64,000 nt of DNA from Petaurus breviceps papuanus. Its lineage: Eukaryota > Chordata > Mammalia > Diprotodontia > Petauridae. The notes under the pieces are model-generated. The model worked only from the letters and a program-made list of their open reading frames with translations, was not told the origin of the DNA and ran no database searches. Positions 43,075 through 53,640 of the stretch are shown here, piece by piece. The DNA lies in NCBI GenBank assembly GCA_028583685.1, contig JAMXIF010000051.1, forward strand, positions 51,649,191-51,713,190, given 5' to 3'. The stretch's first letter is position 1. Each line of letters starts with the position of its first letter. Made by a program: the position numbers and the translations under genes.

Positions 43075-43300
43075 GAGCTAGCTTTGAGGCCTGGAAGGTC
43101 TTGGTTCAAGTAGTGCCACTGCCCCTCCCACAAACACTTGATACCAAACACATCTCTTGACCCTTTGGTGTTCTAGGCAACTATCTAAGACTATAAATGG
43201 CATATAAGGTAGCAAGCCGCACTTGTAAGGGGGGTTCACTCACTGAGGTATTAACTATACCATTGACTTGAATGGTACAATATCTATCCTTAATACTATT
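43075..43300 (+). mobile_element. Ther-2-like CORE-SINE
   Basis: 'ggcctggaaggtcttggttc' is a MIR-like head. The distinctive 3' half reads 'ttggtgttctaggcaactat', 'ctaagactataaatggcata' and 'ggttcactcactgaggtatt', matching a second mammalian CORE-SINE type also present at 47.4 and 61.9 kb. The family name is from memory. Confidence 0.65.
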
Positions 43301-43481
43301 CCCTAAACATGTGTTTCTATCTGTGCATCTTACTTGGATCATATTTTCTTAGGACCACAGAGCTGGAAGAGACTTTACACTAAATGTAATATTGTTATTG
43401 AAATAATTTTCAACAATAGACTAAAATAACTTGAAAACCCATCTTTAGAAGCAACTTCAGTCACTTGAGCTTTCTTATTCA

Positions 43482-43775
43482 TTGGGCAATTATGTGGTAC
43501 AGTGGATAGAGCACTGGACCTGGAGTTAGGAAAATCTGCATTCAAATCTATCCTCAAACACTTCCTAATTGCGTGACCCTGGACAAATCACCTTACATCT
43601 ATTTTCCTCAGTTTCCTCAACTGTAAAATGGGGATGATAAAGCTTGTATCTCCCAGAGGTAGTTGTGAGTATAAAATTACATATTTGTAAAGTATTTATA
43701 ACCCTTAAAGGATCATATAAATACTAGTTATTATCATTGTTGCTGTTATTATTATTAATATTAATATCATTATTA
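43482..43775 (+). mobile_element. CORE-SINE with MIR-type 3' module
   Basis: 'gggcaattatgtggtacagt', 'atagagcactggacctggag', 'cctcagtttcctcaactgta' and 'ttgtaaagtatttataaccc' run from head to tail, ending in (ATT)n at 43745-43780. Essentially complete. Confidence 0.85.
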
Positions 43776-44842
43776 TTTGTCTGTCAAGGTGCTGGAAAAG
43801 ATCGATAGTTATAGTCTCTCAGAACACAAGAATTTCAAGACTGATAAACAAGTATTGGTTTTAACAGTATTCCATTCTGTATTACCTCCCAATAAAAGTG
43901 TCAGATGATCCTCAGACACTTTAAATCTAATTTCAGGGTTTTTTTTTCTTTTTTCATAAATGTAAGTTGTGGAAGGCATCATTTTTCAGAATGAGACTGT
44001 TTCATCCACATTAAAAAAAATGTTGATCAGTGTATCCACCAACTTTGATTATTTTCTCTAAAACATCAGGATTTTAGCAAGTCATCTCTTCTTCATCTGC
44101 ACTGGACCCTTTCTGGAAATGTTAGTGTTATGCAATTAAATTCAGTCTTAAAAGCAATCAAGGCAACTAACACTATCAGTAAATAATATCATTTCTATCC
44201 ATTCCATTTTCATTTTCCTTCACTGTCTTAAATATATTGGAAACTTTTGTCTGAATGGCTGGTCTACTAAGAGAAATGCATTTCTGATGGCAATCATCAA
44301 TGCTTACCACTAAAAGATATTCCATTTCTATCATTAAAATATTTCTTATTCTTGTGGTTGTTTGTAAACCACAAAAGGATGCTGCCACTTGGCTTTTTCC
44401 TTTATTTTGTCTCCATATTTTATAACTTTCTTTTCCATAGATTCTGGCATTCTGATATCTTCATTTTTAGATTTACTATGACTGTGTTCATGCTGGAAAA
44501 TATTTTTTTTTCCTAATTGAACAATATTTCTTCTTTTCTTGTACTAACAGTGTTTCCATTTAAAGTATTCTTCCCTTTGTCTATTTTGCTAAGTGATCTT
44601 AGAAATATCCACACAGCTGTTGGTAATATGAAATATGGCAGCGCACCTTTGAGGACAGGCAGCCATAGACTGGCAAGCTACAGTGGTGGGTCAAAACTCT
44701 CAGCTAGGTCTTATGCCTCAAATTAACAGAATTTTGGTTCACAGTAACTGTAATATTACTCATTTAATGATTAACATTAAGTCAAATTTTACATTATCTG
44801 AACTCACATTCATTGTGACTTGTTTGTACTGAAAGAAGAAAA
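43776..44842. other. Unassigned stretch
   Basis: About 1.07 kb without a recognised repeat. A 69-codon plus frame (44517-44726) ends in a slightly GC-richer part but has no domain I can name. Confidence 0.35.
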
Positions 44843-44844
44843 AA

Positions 44845-46032
44845 CTTGGCAAGTATTTTGGCAGAAAATATTCAATCACCTTTCACTCTGTAATATGATA
44901 AACTCCAAATAGATATATAACCTACATACAAAAAATTCACATAACTATAAAGAAAATTAGAAAAGAGGAAACTATCAGTCTCACCAATGGCTAGAGAGTG
45001 AATTGATAACTAAAACAAGTAATAAAGAAACACATTTTTAAAAGATGATTTATATAATAATATATTTAAGAAAAATATTTTTCACAAACAAAACTAACAT
45101 AGCCAAAATAAGACTTTTTTAAGTGGAAAAAAATCTTTAAATCAAATATTCATTTTAACAGACTGTAATGAAGCATCTATTAATGTGTTGGACATTATAT
45201 TCGATGCCAAGAATATGAAGGTGAATTAAAATGGTTTTTACCATCAGGGAACATATATTCTACTACAGAAAAATCACGCCTACATTAATAAGGAAGTTGA
45301 AAATATAGAAAAAGATAAAGTTGTTTTAGGTAGTGTCATTAACAACAGTACTAATAAGGAAATACCTCTAGTAGGGAGTAGGACTTCTTGAAACAAAACT
45401 AGGGATCTGTTAGATATCTGACAAAGCTTATCTTCAAAATATATAAAGAATGTGTACAATGGCCAAGAGACTTTCTTCATTGATAAGTGGTTAAAGGATA
45501 TAGAAGGCTTTCAAAATTTGAAATTCAATCAATGCATACGTGAACTGTATCAAATCACTAATAATAAAATACAGATTAAAATAACCCCAGTATATCCTTT
45601 CATACTCATTAAATTTTGGAATATTGTGAGTTGCAAATATTTAGTATCAAAAGAGCTTTAGAAGACAGGAACACTAATTCACTGTTGATGAAAAATAATG
45701 AGTACAACCATTTTAGACAGCTTGGAAGGGAGCCAGAAATTTCACCAAATTTCTCATTCCCTTTGTAACAACTTTCCTTATAACTAGTCATATAACACAA
45801 GAAGGTTATTATATTTTCACCACAGTAGTCGTGACAGTACTTTTTCTAATTGCAAAGTCAAACACACATGCATACATGGACATGTACACTCATGCACATA
45901 CACAAAGAACAAAGTAGCTACTCATTGACAGGGCAATGACATAATAAATTGTGATCTATGAATGAAATGGAAATGTTGTACAATGAGCAGTGACAAATAT
46001 AAGGAATTCATATTAAAAAGTGGAAGACTTGG
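44845..46032 (+). mobile_element. Old L1 ORF2 3' part, sense, interrupted
   Basis: Pieces at 44845-45120 ('cacaaacaaaactaacatag', 'ccaaaataagac') and 45420-46032 ('aaatatataaagaatgtgta', 'gcttggaagggagccagaaa') follow the ORF2 C-terminal half. The gap holds an antisense L2-like piece. All frames are broken. Confidence 0.6.
45145..45410 (-). mobile_element. L2-like 3' end, antisense
   Basis: 'gaagcatctattaatgtgtt', 'ggacattatattcgatgcca' and 'catcagggaacatatattct' recall the reversed L2 tail. Weak match, and an L2 inside an L1 would be an unusual order. Confidence 0.45.
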
Positions 46033-46178
46033 GGCAGCCAGGTAGCACAGTGAGTAAGAGCATCGGCCCCAGAGTCAGGATGACCTGGGATCGAATCCAG
46101 GCTCAGACACTTAGCACCCACCCAGAAACACCTGGCCACAAACCTTGAGCAAGTTACTTAACCCCAACTGCTTAAAAA
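46033..46178 (+). mobile_element. A-tailed CORE-SINE variant, young
   Basis: Head ggcagccaggtagcacagtg (with two more g shared with the TSD), 'gatgacctgggatcgaatcc', 'cacttagcacccacccagaa' and 'gagcaagttacttaacccca', then poly-A. An exact TSD of at least 14 bp, agtggaagacttgg, lies at 46019-46032 and 46183-46196. Three bases (gtg) of 'ggccgtgtaacc' seen in the 36.0 kb copy are absent. Confidence 0.95.
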
Positions 46179-46199
46179 AAAAAGTGGAAGACTTGGACA

Positions 46200-46843
46200 A
46201 ATTGTTTGTCAAGAAAAGAATGAAGAAACCATATCCTGTGGCCAAGTCCAGACTCAGGTATTGTGGTTCAGGTCTGAGATTGGAAGGAAATCACTCATAG
46301 AACAGCTAACAGTTAACCAAAGTAGGACTACTTAGCAACAGCATGGGAAAGATACTCAGTAAGTCTATAACACTTTCAGGTTGATATACGCCCTCTTCAT
46401 ATCTCTAAATAGAAACACATCTTGTTGGCATGTTCTGCTTAGTGTGGGGAATGTCACGAAAGTGGTGGTATATGTCCACAAAAGCTATAAGACTGATTCC
46501 TCAAGGGTCAGCTTGGTATGCTGTCAGAAACAAGCAAACCACCTGAATGCCTCAACTCTTACCTTGATGATCTAATCAAGTCTCAAAGATAACTCTCCTA
46601 TCTTTTAGGAGAAAAAGAATGAACCTAATTCATTTGACAGATATTACTCTACCCCCATCTAATATAAATGAATAAAACACTTAAAGGTATCAGACCACCT
46701 ATGAATTTGGGTCATCTCAGATCAAGTTCAGAGATCAATATTGATTCCAAATGAATAATGTTGTGACAATTCTCCTGCTTCTTAATAGAGAAGTGGTGAA
46801 ACATTTGTGTGCAATATCACATGCTGATAGGCAGTCACTGCAT
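46200..46843. other. Unassigned stretch
   Basis: Apart from the resuming L1 edge, I recognise nothing in about 640 bp. A 64-codon plus frame (46381-46575) lacks any named feature. Confidence 0.35.
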
Positions 46844-46844
46844 C

Positions 46845-46908
46845 TGGTAGTCCCTGGAACATAGTAGATGCTTAAATTAATATTTATTAATTGATCGAGT
46901 TTTCCTTA
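46845..46908 (+). mobile_element. L2 terminal fragment, sense
   Basis: 'ggtagtccctggaacatagt', 'agatgcttaaattaatattt' and 'attaattgatcga' are the L2 3' terminus. Confidence 0.6.
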
Positions 46909-47398
46909 ATAGTTTTGTTTTCCATTAGGTGTGTACCATGGGTTTGGAAATTTAATATGGTGTGAAGAAAAAACGGCATTAATAAAACACTTGAAGGAAC
47001 AAGGCATATTGCTTTAGAAGCTCCAACACAGAACTTATTTGTAGCTGACACTTTCTTCCACTTTCATGCCATCAGTATAGTCTTACAACTGAGAGCAGGC
47101 AAAGTGTCACTCTCTCTGCCTACTCCAATGGACCCATTCCACTCACAAGGGGCCAATATTTCTGCATTCATGAAACTAAGCAGCTTGTAGGCATCTGCTT
47201 GTATTTATGGTGACACTGTACACCAATTCCATAGTGGCTGCAAGCTAACATATGCTATTTTGCTGAAACTGTATTGTATTTCATTACCATCAAGGGGAAT
47301 CATATGGTAGTTGTCTCATTTTTAAGGAATTGGGAAAGTATTATTTTTTTAGATTCAGTTCAAATGATTAAGTATGAATCAGTTAATCTTTGTCAGAA
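46909..47398. other. Unassigned stretch
   Basis: I see no recognisable repeat or gene in about 490 bp. Confidence 0.35.
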
Positions 47399-47399
47399 A

Positions 47400-47625
47400 A
47401 GAGGTAGTATGGTAAAGTGGAGAGAGGGCCTTAAGGTCAAGAAGATCTGGGTTCAAATCCTCTCTCTTATACATGCAAGTTCAGCAACCACAAACACATT
47501 AATTACCTTCTTTGTATTCCAAGCTACTCCCTAAGAGGCCCAGTTAACCCATGTCACTTTACATCACTGGAAGATCTTTTCACACTATGAATTCTCCACC
47601 CTTATGAAATCACAAGTTCAGCCCA
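47400..47625 (+). mobile_element. Ther-2-like CORE-SINE
   Basis: 'aagatctgggttcaaatcct' is the head region. The 3' half 'ttccaagctactccctaaga' and 'ttatgaaatcacaagttcag' matches the same SINE type as at 43.1 kb. Confidence 0.65.
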
Positions 47626-47649
47626 AAGAACAAAATGGATAACAAAGGT

Positions 47650-48130
47650 ACAAGATAGTGCCCTATGTGTTAGGGATGCAGAGACAAAAATGAAAGCAGT
47701 CCCTGCCTGTTGAAAGGAATAGGAATACATGTAAACAGAAAACAGACAGACACAGAGAAACAGAGAGAGGGAAAAGCAGAGATGCAAAGAGAGATACAAA
47801 ATAGAAACAGGGAGATGAGGAGGGGAAGAGACAGAAATGGAAAGAGATACAAAGAAAGACACAGAGAAATAAAGAAAGGAAAGGGAGAAGAGAAAAAAGA
47901 AAGGAGAAGAAGAGAAAAAGGGGAGAAACTACAAACGAGGTAAAAAATTATTATGTAAGAGGTGGCACCGAAGGTGTTCCTTGAAAGAAGCTAAAGATTC
48001 CACAAGGCAGATGTAAGAAGAAGGTGCCTTCCAACTATGGGATACCACCTGTGCAAAGACAGAAATGAGACACAGAAAAAAACCCAACAACCTCCAGATA
48101 AATAGATGTTATAGTGGCCTAAAAAACCAT
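47650..48130 (-). mobile_element. L2 3' region, antisense, with AG-rich expansion
   Basis: 'gccctatgtgttagggatgc' starts the reversed tail. After an AG-rich tract (47745-47935) it resumes with 'gaggtggcaccgaaggtgtt' and 'aagctaaagattccacaagg'. Confidence 0.7.
47745..47935. repeat. Purine-rich (AGA/GGA/CAGA) tract
   Basis: Irregular cagagagag, gagatac and aaagga units over about 190 bp, inside the L2. The 77-86 codon frames here are low-complexity artefacts. Confidence 0.85.
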
Positions 48131-48438
48131 TTCTTCAGGGAAGCTTAATATCCCTGCCCTGAGGAATTGATTTTCATACTTCCATTAATGCTTATACATC
48201 GTAATCACCTATACCTCCTATGTCAGTAGGTCAAACTCAATTATAATGAGAGTAAGGGATTCTCCTTTTATTACACCATAATTACATCACATTCCATATT
48301 GTTTAAAAACGAATTGGCCCTAGACAGAGGCTTAGGAATCTTTTTGTTAAACATATATTCTATTGTAACAATACTTGTTATAACGGAATTTAATTTTAAA
48401 AGCATATGAAGAGCAGCTGCAGCTATCATTTGTTGAAC
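48131..48438. other. Unassigned stretch
   Basis: I see no assignable element in about 300 bp. Confidence 0.35.
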
Positions 48439-48439
48439 A

Positions 48440-48615
48440 GGGGCAATATAGTAGTAAGAATGTGATATTTGGTGTCAGATGCTGTGGGTCTAAATTCTGA
48501 CTCTGTCACTTACTGTGATGTACAAGGTGCATCTGTCTGGGCTACAGTTCATCTGTAAAATCAGTATGTTGGATGAAAAAAATTTAAGCCTCTTTGAATC
48601 TAATATGAAAATTCT
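48440..48615 (+). mobile_element. MIR SINE
   Basis: 'ggtctaaattctgactctgt', 'cacttactgtgatgtacaag' and 'cagttcatctgtaaaatcag' follow MIR with moderate divergence. Confidence 0.7.
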
Positions 48616-48659
48616 GATTTAAATTGTTTCCCCTTTTTATCAGGGATGTAAAGATTAAC

Positions 48660-49215
48660 AAAATTGAAAGTATTCACAATTAACTCCTAACTTTCCAGTT
48701 CTATTCCTATTACCCCCATTAAAAAAAAAAAAAAACCTCTCTATTCCAGTCACATGGACTGGTCACTGCAATTGACAGTTCATCTTCTTTTCCTGTGCAT
48801 TATCAGAAGTAATTCTCCATGCCTGGAATTCACTCTTCACTCACATCTACATTCTTCACTTTTTTTTGAGGTGCCTTCCATGATCCCCTCAGATTCTGCT
48901 GTCTCCTTCAAAGTATCTGGTTCTGTACAATACATATTTATGTACACATTATATTTTAATGAACAAAATATTGTACAAGTTACTTAACCTTCCTGGACTT
49001 CAGCTGTACAATGAGCACCTTGAACTAGGTGACCTATAAGGTGCCTTTCAGCTCTGGATCTATGGTCTTATGAATGTATGCTTCTTGAAGGCAAGAACCA
49101 TTTTAATTTTAGTACTTTTATACTCCAACTACTTATCTCAGGATATAACAGCCAATAGACCTTAATTAATGTTTTTGGAATTATAAAATGTTTGTTGATT
49201 GGTTGAATTGAGTTG
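48660..49215 (+). mobile_element. L2 3' region, sense, split by a MIR
   Basis: 'ctccatgcctggaattcact', 'tgaggtgccttccatgatcc' (48660-48960) and 'gtatgcttcttgaaggcaag', 'aatgtttgttgattggttga' (49076-49215) are successive L2 3' segments. The MIR at 48965-49075 separates them. Confidence 0.78.
48965..49075 (+). mobile_element. MIR 3' part inside L2
   Basis: 'gtacaagttacttaaccttc', 'cttgaactaggtgacctata' and 'cagctctggatctatggtct' are MIR. L2 text continues on both sides, so the MIR inserted into the L2. Confidence 0.75.
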
Positions 49216-49499
49216 AATTGAATACATCAGAAAGTAGTATCTTCCTACAATTTGTAACCAAACATTTACTTGAATCATGGACAAGATTGTCCAGAACCAT
49301 GAAAGCAGTGTACATGATGATTATAGCAATAGAAATTAAAAAAGAAAAATGAAACTAAGTGTTGTGCAATTTAAATGAACAGTCTTGATCAAGAAGAAAG
49401 GATACAAAACATAATTTACCTTTTTGCATTCCTTATAAATGTGGAGGCTATGGGTTTGTAACACTGCATACACTGTCAATCTTGGTTGAACTATTCTAA

Positions 49500-50375
49500 A
49501 ACATTTATTTCAGGGGAAAAGACCTGGGGGCTGAGAGAATCAAGAAAGATATCACATATGAGATAAAACTTGAGCTAAATTTTGAAGGAAAGGAAGAATT
49601 CTAAAAGGCAGAGGTGAGAAATGAGAGCATTTCAGGTTTAGGAGACAGTTTGTATAATAAAGGAATGTTAAAATGACCTATGTGTAGCAGCAGGAAGGCT
49701 TATTTGCCTAGCCCAGGGGTGGGGAACCTGCAGCTTTGAGGTCACATGCAGCCCTCTAAGTCATCAAGTGAGGCCCTTTGACCAAATCCAAACTTCACAG
49801 AAATCTGGGCTGGACCAAAATGTCTGCGAAGAGGAGTAATGCATAATTACCCTAGAAAAGCAGGTTGGAAACAATTCACAAAGAGGCTTTAATTTCAGAG
49901 GATTTTGTATTTGATTTTAGAGATGATAGGGACTCGTTGTTTATTGAGTGAGAGACTGAAATAGCTGGACCAGTTAGAACAGCACTCTAGGAAAATGACT
50001 TTTGTTGTCTTTGAGGAAAATGGATCAGAGACAGAAGAGACCTAAAGAAGGGAGACCTATTAGAAGACTTTTGCAAACGTTCAACTGAGAGGTGATGAGT
50101 GTCTGAACAAAGTTGATAGCTGTGTGAGTGGAGGTAAGAAATTTGGGGGAAAGTATCAGCAAGATTTGGTAACTGGTTGAACATATGTGTGAGGAGCATG
50201 GTAAGTCTTGTGAAAACTCGAAAGATGCAAAATACGTGGTAGTGAAAGGAACAGATAATGTAGGTGGAGAGACAAGAAAAACATATTTTAGTGCTAAGTA
50301 ACAGGGGAAGGCAGTTTGAGGTTGACTTAAATGTATCCTGTGGAATTTGGAAAGATAAATTGATGGGTAAAGAAC
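49500..50375 (-). mobile_element. L2 LINE 3' region, antisense
   Basis: 'cttgagctaaattttgaagg', 'atttgattttagagatgata', 'gaccagttagaacagcactc', 'caactgagaggtgatgagtg' and 'caagatttggtaactggttg' keep reversed L2 order over about 870 bp. A hAT-type piece interrupts it at 49714. Confidence 0.82.
49714..49805 (+). mobile_element. hAT-type MITE, partial
   Basis: caggggtggggaacctgcag is the terminal repeat and 'gcagccctctaagtcatcaa', 'gaggccctttgaccaaatcc' the interior of a small mammalian hAT family. The second half and far terminal repeat are missing. It lies within L2 sequence. Confidence 0.7.
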
Positions 50376-50547
50376 AATGGAGTTTGGTCTGAGGAAAAGC
50401 TACTTACAGTCCTAGGTGAATACTGGAAGAATGAGTCAGCTGGGGGGGCCTCGTGATTTGAGGACTCCCTCACCAAATTGCAACAAACCCTTTGGTATCT
50501 TGCAAGGTGTAACATGGGCAGGGAGGCCTATAAAACTCGTTTGTTGT
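50376..50547. other. Unassigned stretch
   Basis: I see no recognised element here. Confidence 0.3.
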
Positions 50548-50790
50548 TCTTGCTGCTGCTGCTGCTGTTTTTTGTCCTTCGTTCCAAAGAGGACTGATGG
50601 CATCAAGAAGTTGAGTCTTGACTTTCAAGTCAATTGGATTTAAGTGAGGCAAGGCAGTGCAAAGTGACCCACCTCTCTCTTCCAGAGCCATGCAAGTCCA
50701 GTGGCAAGATACAGATCAGCATGAGTGGAGATGGCCCTGGATACAGTGGAGGACCTTAGCTTTTTTAATCTAAGGTCTCTACTACAGCCT
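50548..50790 (+). mobile_element. Interspersed repeat of uncertain class
   Basis: After a (CTG)n at 50550-50567 come 'ttccaaagaggactgatggc', 'caattggatttaagtgaggc', 'gtgcaaagtgacccacctct', 'gtccagtggcaagatacaga' and 'ggagatggccctggatacag'. I recall this as an abundant marsupial dispersed repeat but cannot place its class. No RT or tRNA-like part is visible. Confidence 0.5.
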
Positions 50791-50799
50791 CATTTAAAT

Positions 50800-50925
50800 G
50801 CAATTCTATAAAGCACATGAAGGTCAAGTGACTTATTTCGAGTCTCATAGTTTGTAAATGTTAGAGGTAGGATCTAAACCAATGGTTTCCTAATCTTCTT
50901 GACTCCAAGCTCATTGAGAACTTGA
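50800..50925 (-). mobile_element. MIR fragment, antisense
   Basis: 'ggtcaagtgacttatttcga', 'gttagaggtaggatctaaac' and 'cttcttgactccaagctcat' are reversed MIR. Confidence 0.65.
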
Positions 50926-50937
50926 CCTACTAGTTTA

Positions 50938-51080
50938 TAATTAAATGAATAAATAAATAGAGAAATGAATCCATAATGCATAAATGAATGAATGAACAAA
51001 TAAACAAATGAATGAATAGATGAATAAATGAATAGATAAATAAATAGGTAAATGAGTAAATGAATAATTGAATAAATAAT
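50938..51080. repeat. (AATA/AATG)n tetranucleotide array
   Basis: About 140 bp of aaat, aatg, aata and agat units with substitutions. Minus-strand frames across it are artefacts. Confidence 0.9.
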
Positions 51081-51084
51081 TATA

Positions 51085-51498
51085 TGATCTTAGATTCAAG
51101 GTGAGAAGGGACCTCAGAAGCCCTAAGAGGGCATACAAAGGTAAAGAACATTGATCCTGGAGTCTGAAGATGTAAGTTAAAAGATCACCTGTGATCCTTG
51201 CTACCAGTATGGATATCTGTGTGCACATATATGCATACATATACACATTATATATATACATTTAGAAAGATAGTAAGTCAGCAAGGGTTTTCACTGAAAA
51301 AAAATAAAGCAGTCAAACCTCTTGGTTTTGGTGAAAACTTCCATTATTCCTTGAAACTGAGTATCTTTTTTCGAGTTCCTTTATGCAAAAAAAAATATTG
51401 TGACAAATACTATGTATGTGATTATATGTACATATCTGTTTATCTATCTACCCAGCCCAGCACCTCGTACCGTACTTTCCTCAAAGTAGGTATATTAT
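51085..51498. other. Mostly unassigned stretch
   Basis: A short L3-like end ('gattcaaggtgagaaggga') at 51090-51120 and a TA/CA tract at 51220-51260 are visible; the rest is not assignable. Confidence 0.35.
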
Positions 51499-51499
51499 A

Positions 51500-51640
51500 A
51501 ATCAATCAATCAGTATAATTGATAATTAGTTATGTAACAAAATGTGTGCAAGGCTCTTAGATACAAAGACAAAAGCATAATAATAAGAGAATTCAAGGAA
51601 TGAATGAGTGAATGAATTAATGAATGAGTAAATTACTTTG
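51500..51640 (-). mobile_element. L2 3' end, antisense, plus TGAA repeats
   Basis: 'caatcaatcagtataattga', 'gtgcaaggctcttagataca' are the worn tail; (TGAA)n units follow at 51599-51635. Confidence 0.55.
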
Positions 51641-51683
51641 GTCCTCATAGAAATAACTTTCTTTGAAGTGAACAGTTCAAGAA

Positions 51684-51922
51684 CTATTGAGGGCAGGTTT
51701 ATGGCACAGTGGATAGAGTGCCAGGTCTGGAGTCAGGAAGACCTGAATTCAAATCCAGCCTCAGACACTTATTTTCTGTGTGACCCTGAGCAAGTCACTT
51801 AACACTCTTTGACTCAGGTTCCTCAACTGTAAAGTGAGCTGGAGAAGGTAATGGCAAACCACTCCCCCAAAGGGCTCACAAAGAGTTGAACAGGACTAAA
51901 AATTACGACACAACAACAAAAG
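51684..51922 (+). mobile_element. RTE-tailed CORE-SINE (MAR1-type)
   Basis: 'gggcaggtttatggcacagt', 'gagtgccaggtctggagtca', 'gtgaccctgagcaagtcact', 'gagctggagaaggtaatggc' and 'gggctcacaaagagttgaac' run head to tail, ending near acaacaacaaaa. The segment 'agtatctttgccaagaaa' is deleted. Confidence 0.9.
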
Positions 51923-51929
51923 GCTTAGT

Positions 51930-52015
51930 GAGTTGAAAGGATTTACACAAGGGCACACAACCAGTAAGCAACCAAGTCAACTTGAGCCCAGCTCTTCAGA
52001 TAGAGCATCCATGGA
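51930..52015 (-). mobile_element. MIR-type fragment, antisense
   Basis: 'acaagggcacacaaccagta' and 'cttgagcccagctcttcag' are a short reversed SINE core. Confidence 0.5.
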
Positions 52016-52742
52016 TGTTTCTACTATAACACATATGCATAAAGAGAGCCTTGCCTGAAGGATACCCCAGCAGTGGTAGTATTATTCAATCAAATTAAAA
52101 GTGCCTCAAGATGAGAAAGGGTGGGCTCTTTTTCCACCCGTTTTCTCTTCAAAAAATCAAAATCCTGCTATGTTGATTATTCCTTTGTTCTTGTTTCTTG
52201 TCAGAGAAACCCCAAGAATGAGTTATTATAATTTCATTTACTTCATCTCCCAGTCATCTGTACTTGGATTTGCCTCTAAATTGCTATAATACAAAGAAAA
52301 GCATAAATTGAAAATAGTTTCTTCCTCCACTGAGTTTCTATTCCATGTATCTTGGGGAGAGGCGACAAATAGATTTCACTCGACTCCAAATTATCTTCTT
52401 TCCAAGTTGGTGGTTAATACTCTAATGCCACCAGAGGTGAAGTCCATTTGCTTTCTGTGACCCAAATGTACCTAACTGGGATTCTTTTTCTTGTGTAACA
52501 ACCTGCTCTGACATAAAGTAGGAAACAGAACTTGTTCCATTGAGCTAAGGAATGACTTTCTCTGTTGGGGAATGAGGAGGCTATCTCCGTTTTGGAGTCA
52601 TTAAGAAAGTTCTCCTTAATGAAAAAAATGACTTTGTCTACCAGCCTCTCCTCTATCTTTGATTTTCACCGTTAGTGGAAATTTTTATTTAATTGAATTA
52701 GTTTATTAGTTCTTTGGTGTAGTGAATCGAATGTAGCTCATT
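52016..52742. other. Unassigned, low-repeat stretch
   Basis: About 730 bp with no repeat I recognise. A candidate for conservation testing. Confidence 0.35.
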
Positions 52743-52744
52743 TC

Positions 52745-53253
52745 CTTATTTTCTGCATCTCTTCTTGCTATTCCATCCTACAAATTGTTCCCTGATTACT
52801 CTTCTGAAAGAATCTAACCACTTTAATACATTCTTGAAAAATCTTCATTTACTCTCTGTTGCCCACCATAGAAATTCCAAACTGCTGCACTTGTCATTCA
52901 AATTCCAGATCTGTCTTTCCAGTCTTATAACCCATTACTCCCATTTGAACACTGCATGTTCCATCCAAATGAGAACATCTGGTACACCCCAAACACTTTG
53001 TTTCTATCACTATGCCTTTGCTCATGCTGTTCCCTCTGCTTTGAATGTTTTAAGGTCATTGCTGTTGTTGTTCCTCTTCTTTCCTTCCTTCCTTCCTTCC
53101 TTCCTTCCTTCCTTCCTTCCTTCCTTCCTTTCTTCCTTCCTTCCTTATTTTTCTTGTTCTACTTGTTCTTTTCCCTCTCTTTTACCACCAAAATCCCACT
53201 AATCTTCAAAATCTATGCCAAATGCCACCTCCCCCATAAAGTTTCTATTGAAC
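52745..53253 (+). mobile_element. L2 3' region, sense
   Basis: 'accataga aattcc'-type text gives 'caaactgctgcacttgtcat', 'tgcctttgctcatgctgttc', 'cctctgctttgaatgtttta' and 'tatgccaaatgccacctccc', in L2 order. A (CCTT)n array interrupts it, and a MAR1-type SINE cuts its 3' end. Confidence 0.8.
53079..53147. repeat. (CCTT)n microsatellite within L2
   Basis: About 16 ctts in a nearly perfect array with one ttt break. It generates the proline/serine-rich frames of 101 and 145 codons seen here, which are artefacts. Confidence 0.95.
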
Positions 53254-53254
53254 C

Positions 53255-53492
53255 ATATTAGATGGCTCAGTGGACAGAGCACTGACCTTGGAGTCAGGAG
53301 AACCTGAGTTCAAATCTGGCCTCAAACAGCTACTAGTTTCATAATCCTGGACAAATCACTTAACTCTGTTTGCCTCAGTTCCTCATTTATAAAATGAGCT
53401 GGAGAATATAATGGCAAACCATTCCAGTATATTTGACAACCTCAGAGGGTCACAGAGACTTGGATATTACTGAAATGACTCAAAGACAACAA
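53255..53492 (+). mobile_element. RTE-tailed CORE-SINE (MAR1-type)
   Basis: 'gatggctcagtggacagagc', 'cttggagtcaggagaacctg', 'gcctcagttcctcatttata' and 'ggcaaaccattccagtatat' lead to an RTE-like tail with 'gggtcacagagacttgg'. The first few bases are worn. Confidence 0.88.
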
Positions 53493-53640
53493 TACCAAGT
53501 GACCTCTTCTTCTTCTTCTGTATTTAAAATATATTTGGCTTATACTTCTTCAGCACAACTCTCATTTCCCCTGTTATTCTGTGGGGATCTGTGTACATAT
53601 GCACACATATACATGTTCCTACCTATACACCCTTTTAGTG
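53493..53640 (+). mobile_element. Possible continuation of L2 3' end
   Basis: 'ttcttcagcacaactctcat' might be the L2 interrupted by the SINE. (CTT)n units lie at 53507-53519. Weak. Confidence 0.35.

Noticed and set aside
52765-53202. 145-codon plus-strand open frame as a host exon
   Set aside because: It lies wholly in an L2 3' region, and its P/S-rich part is translated (CCTT)n microsatellite.
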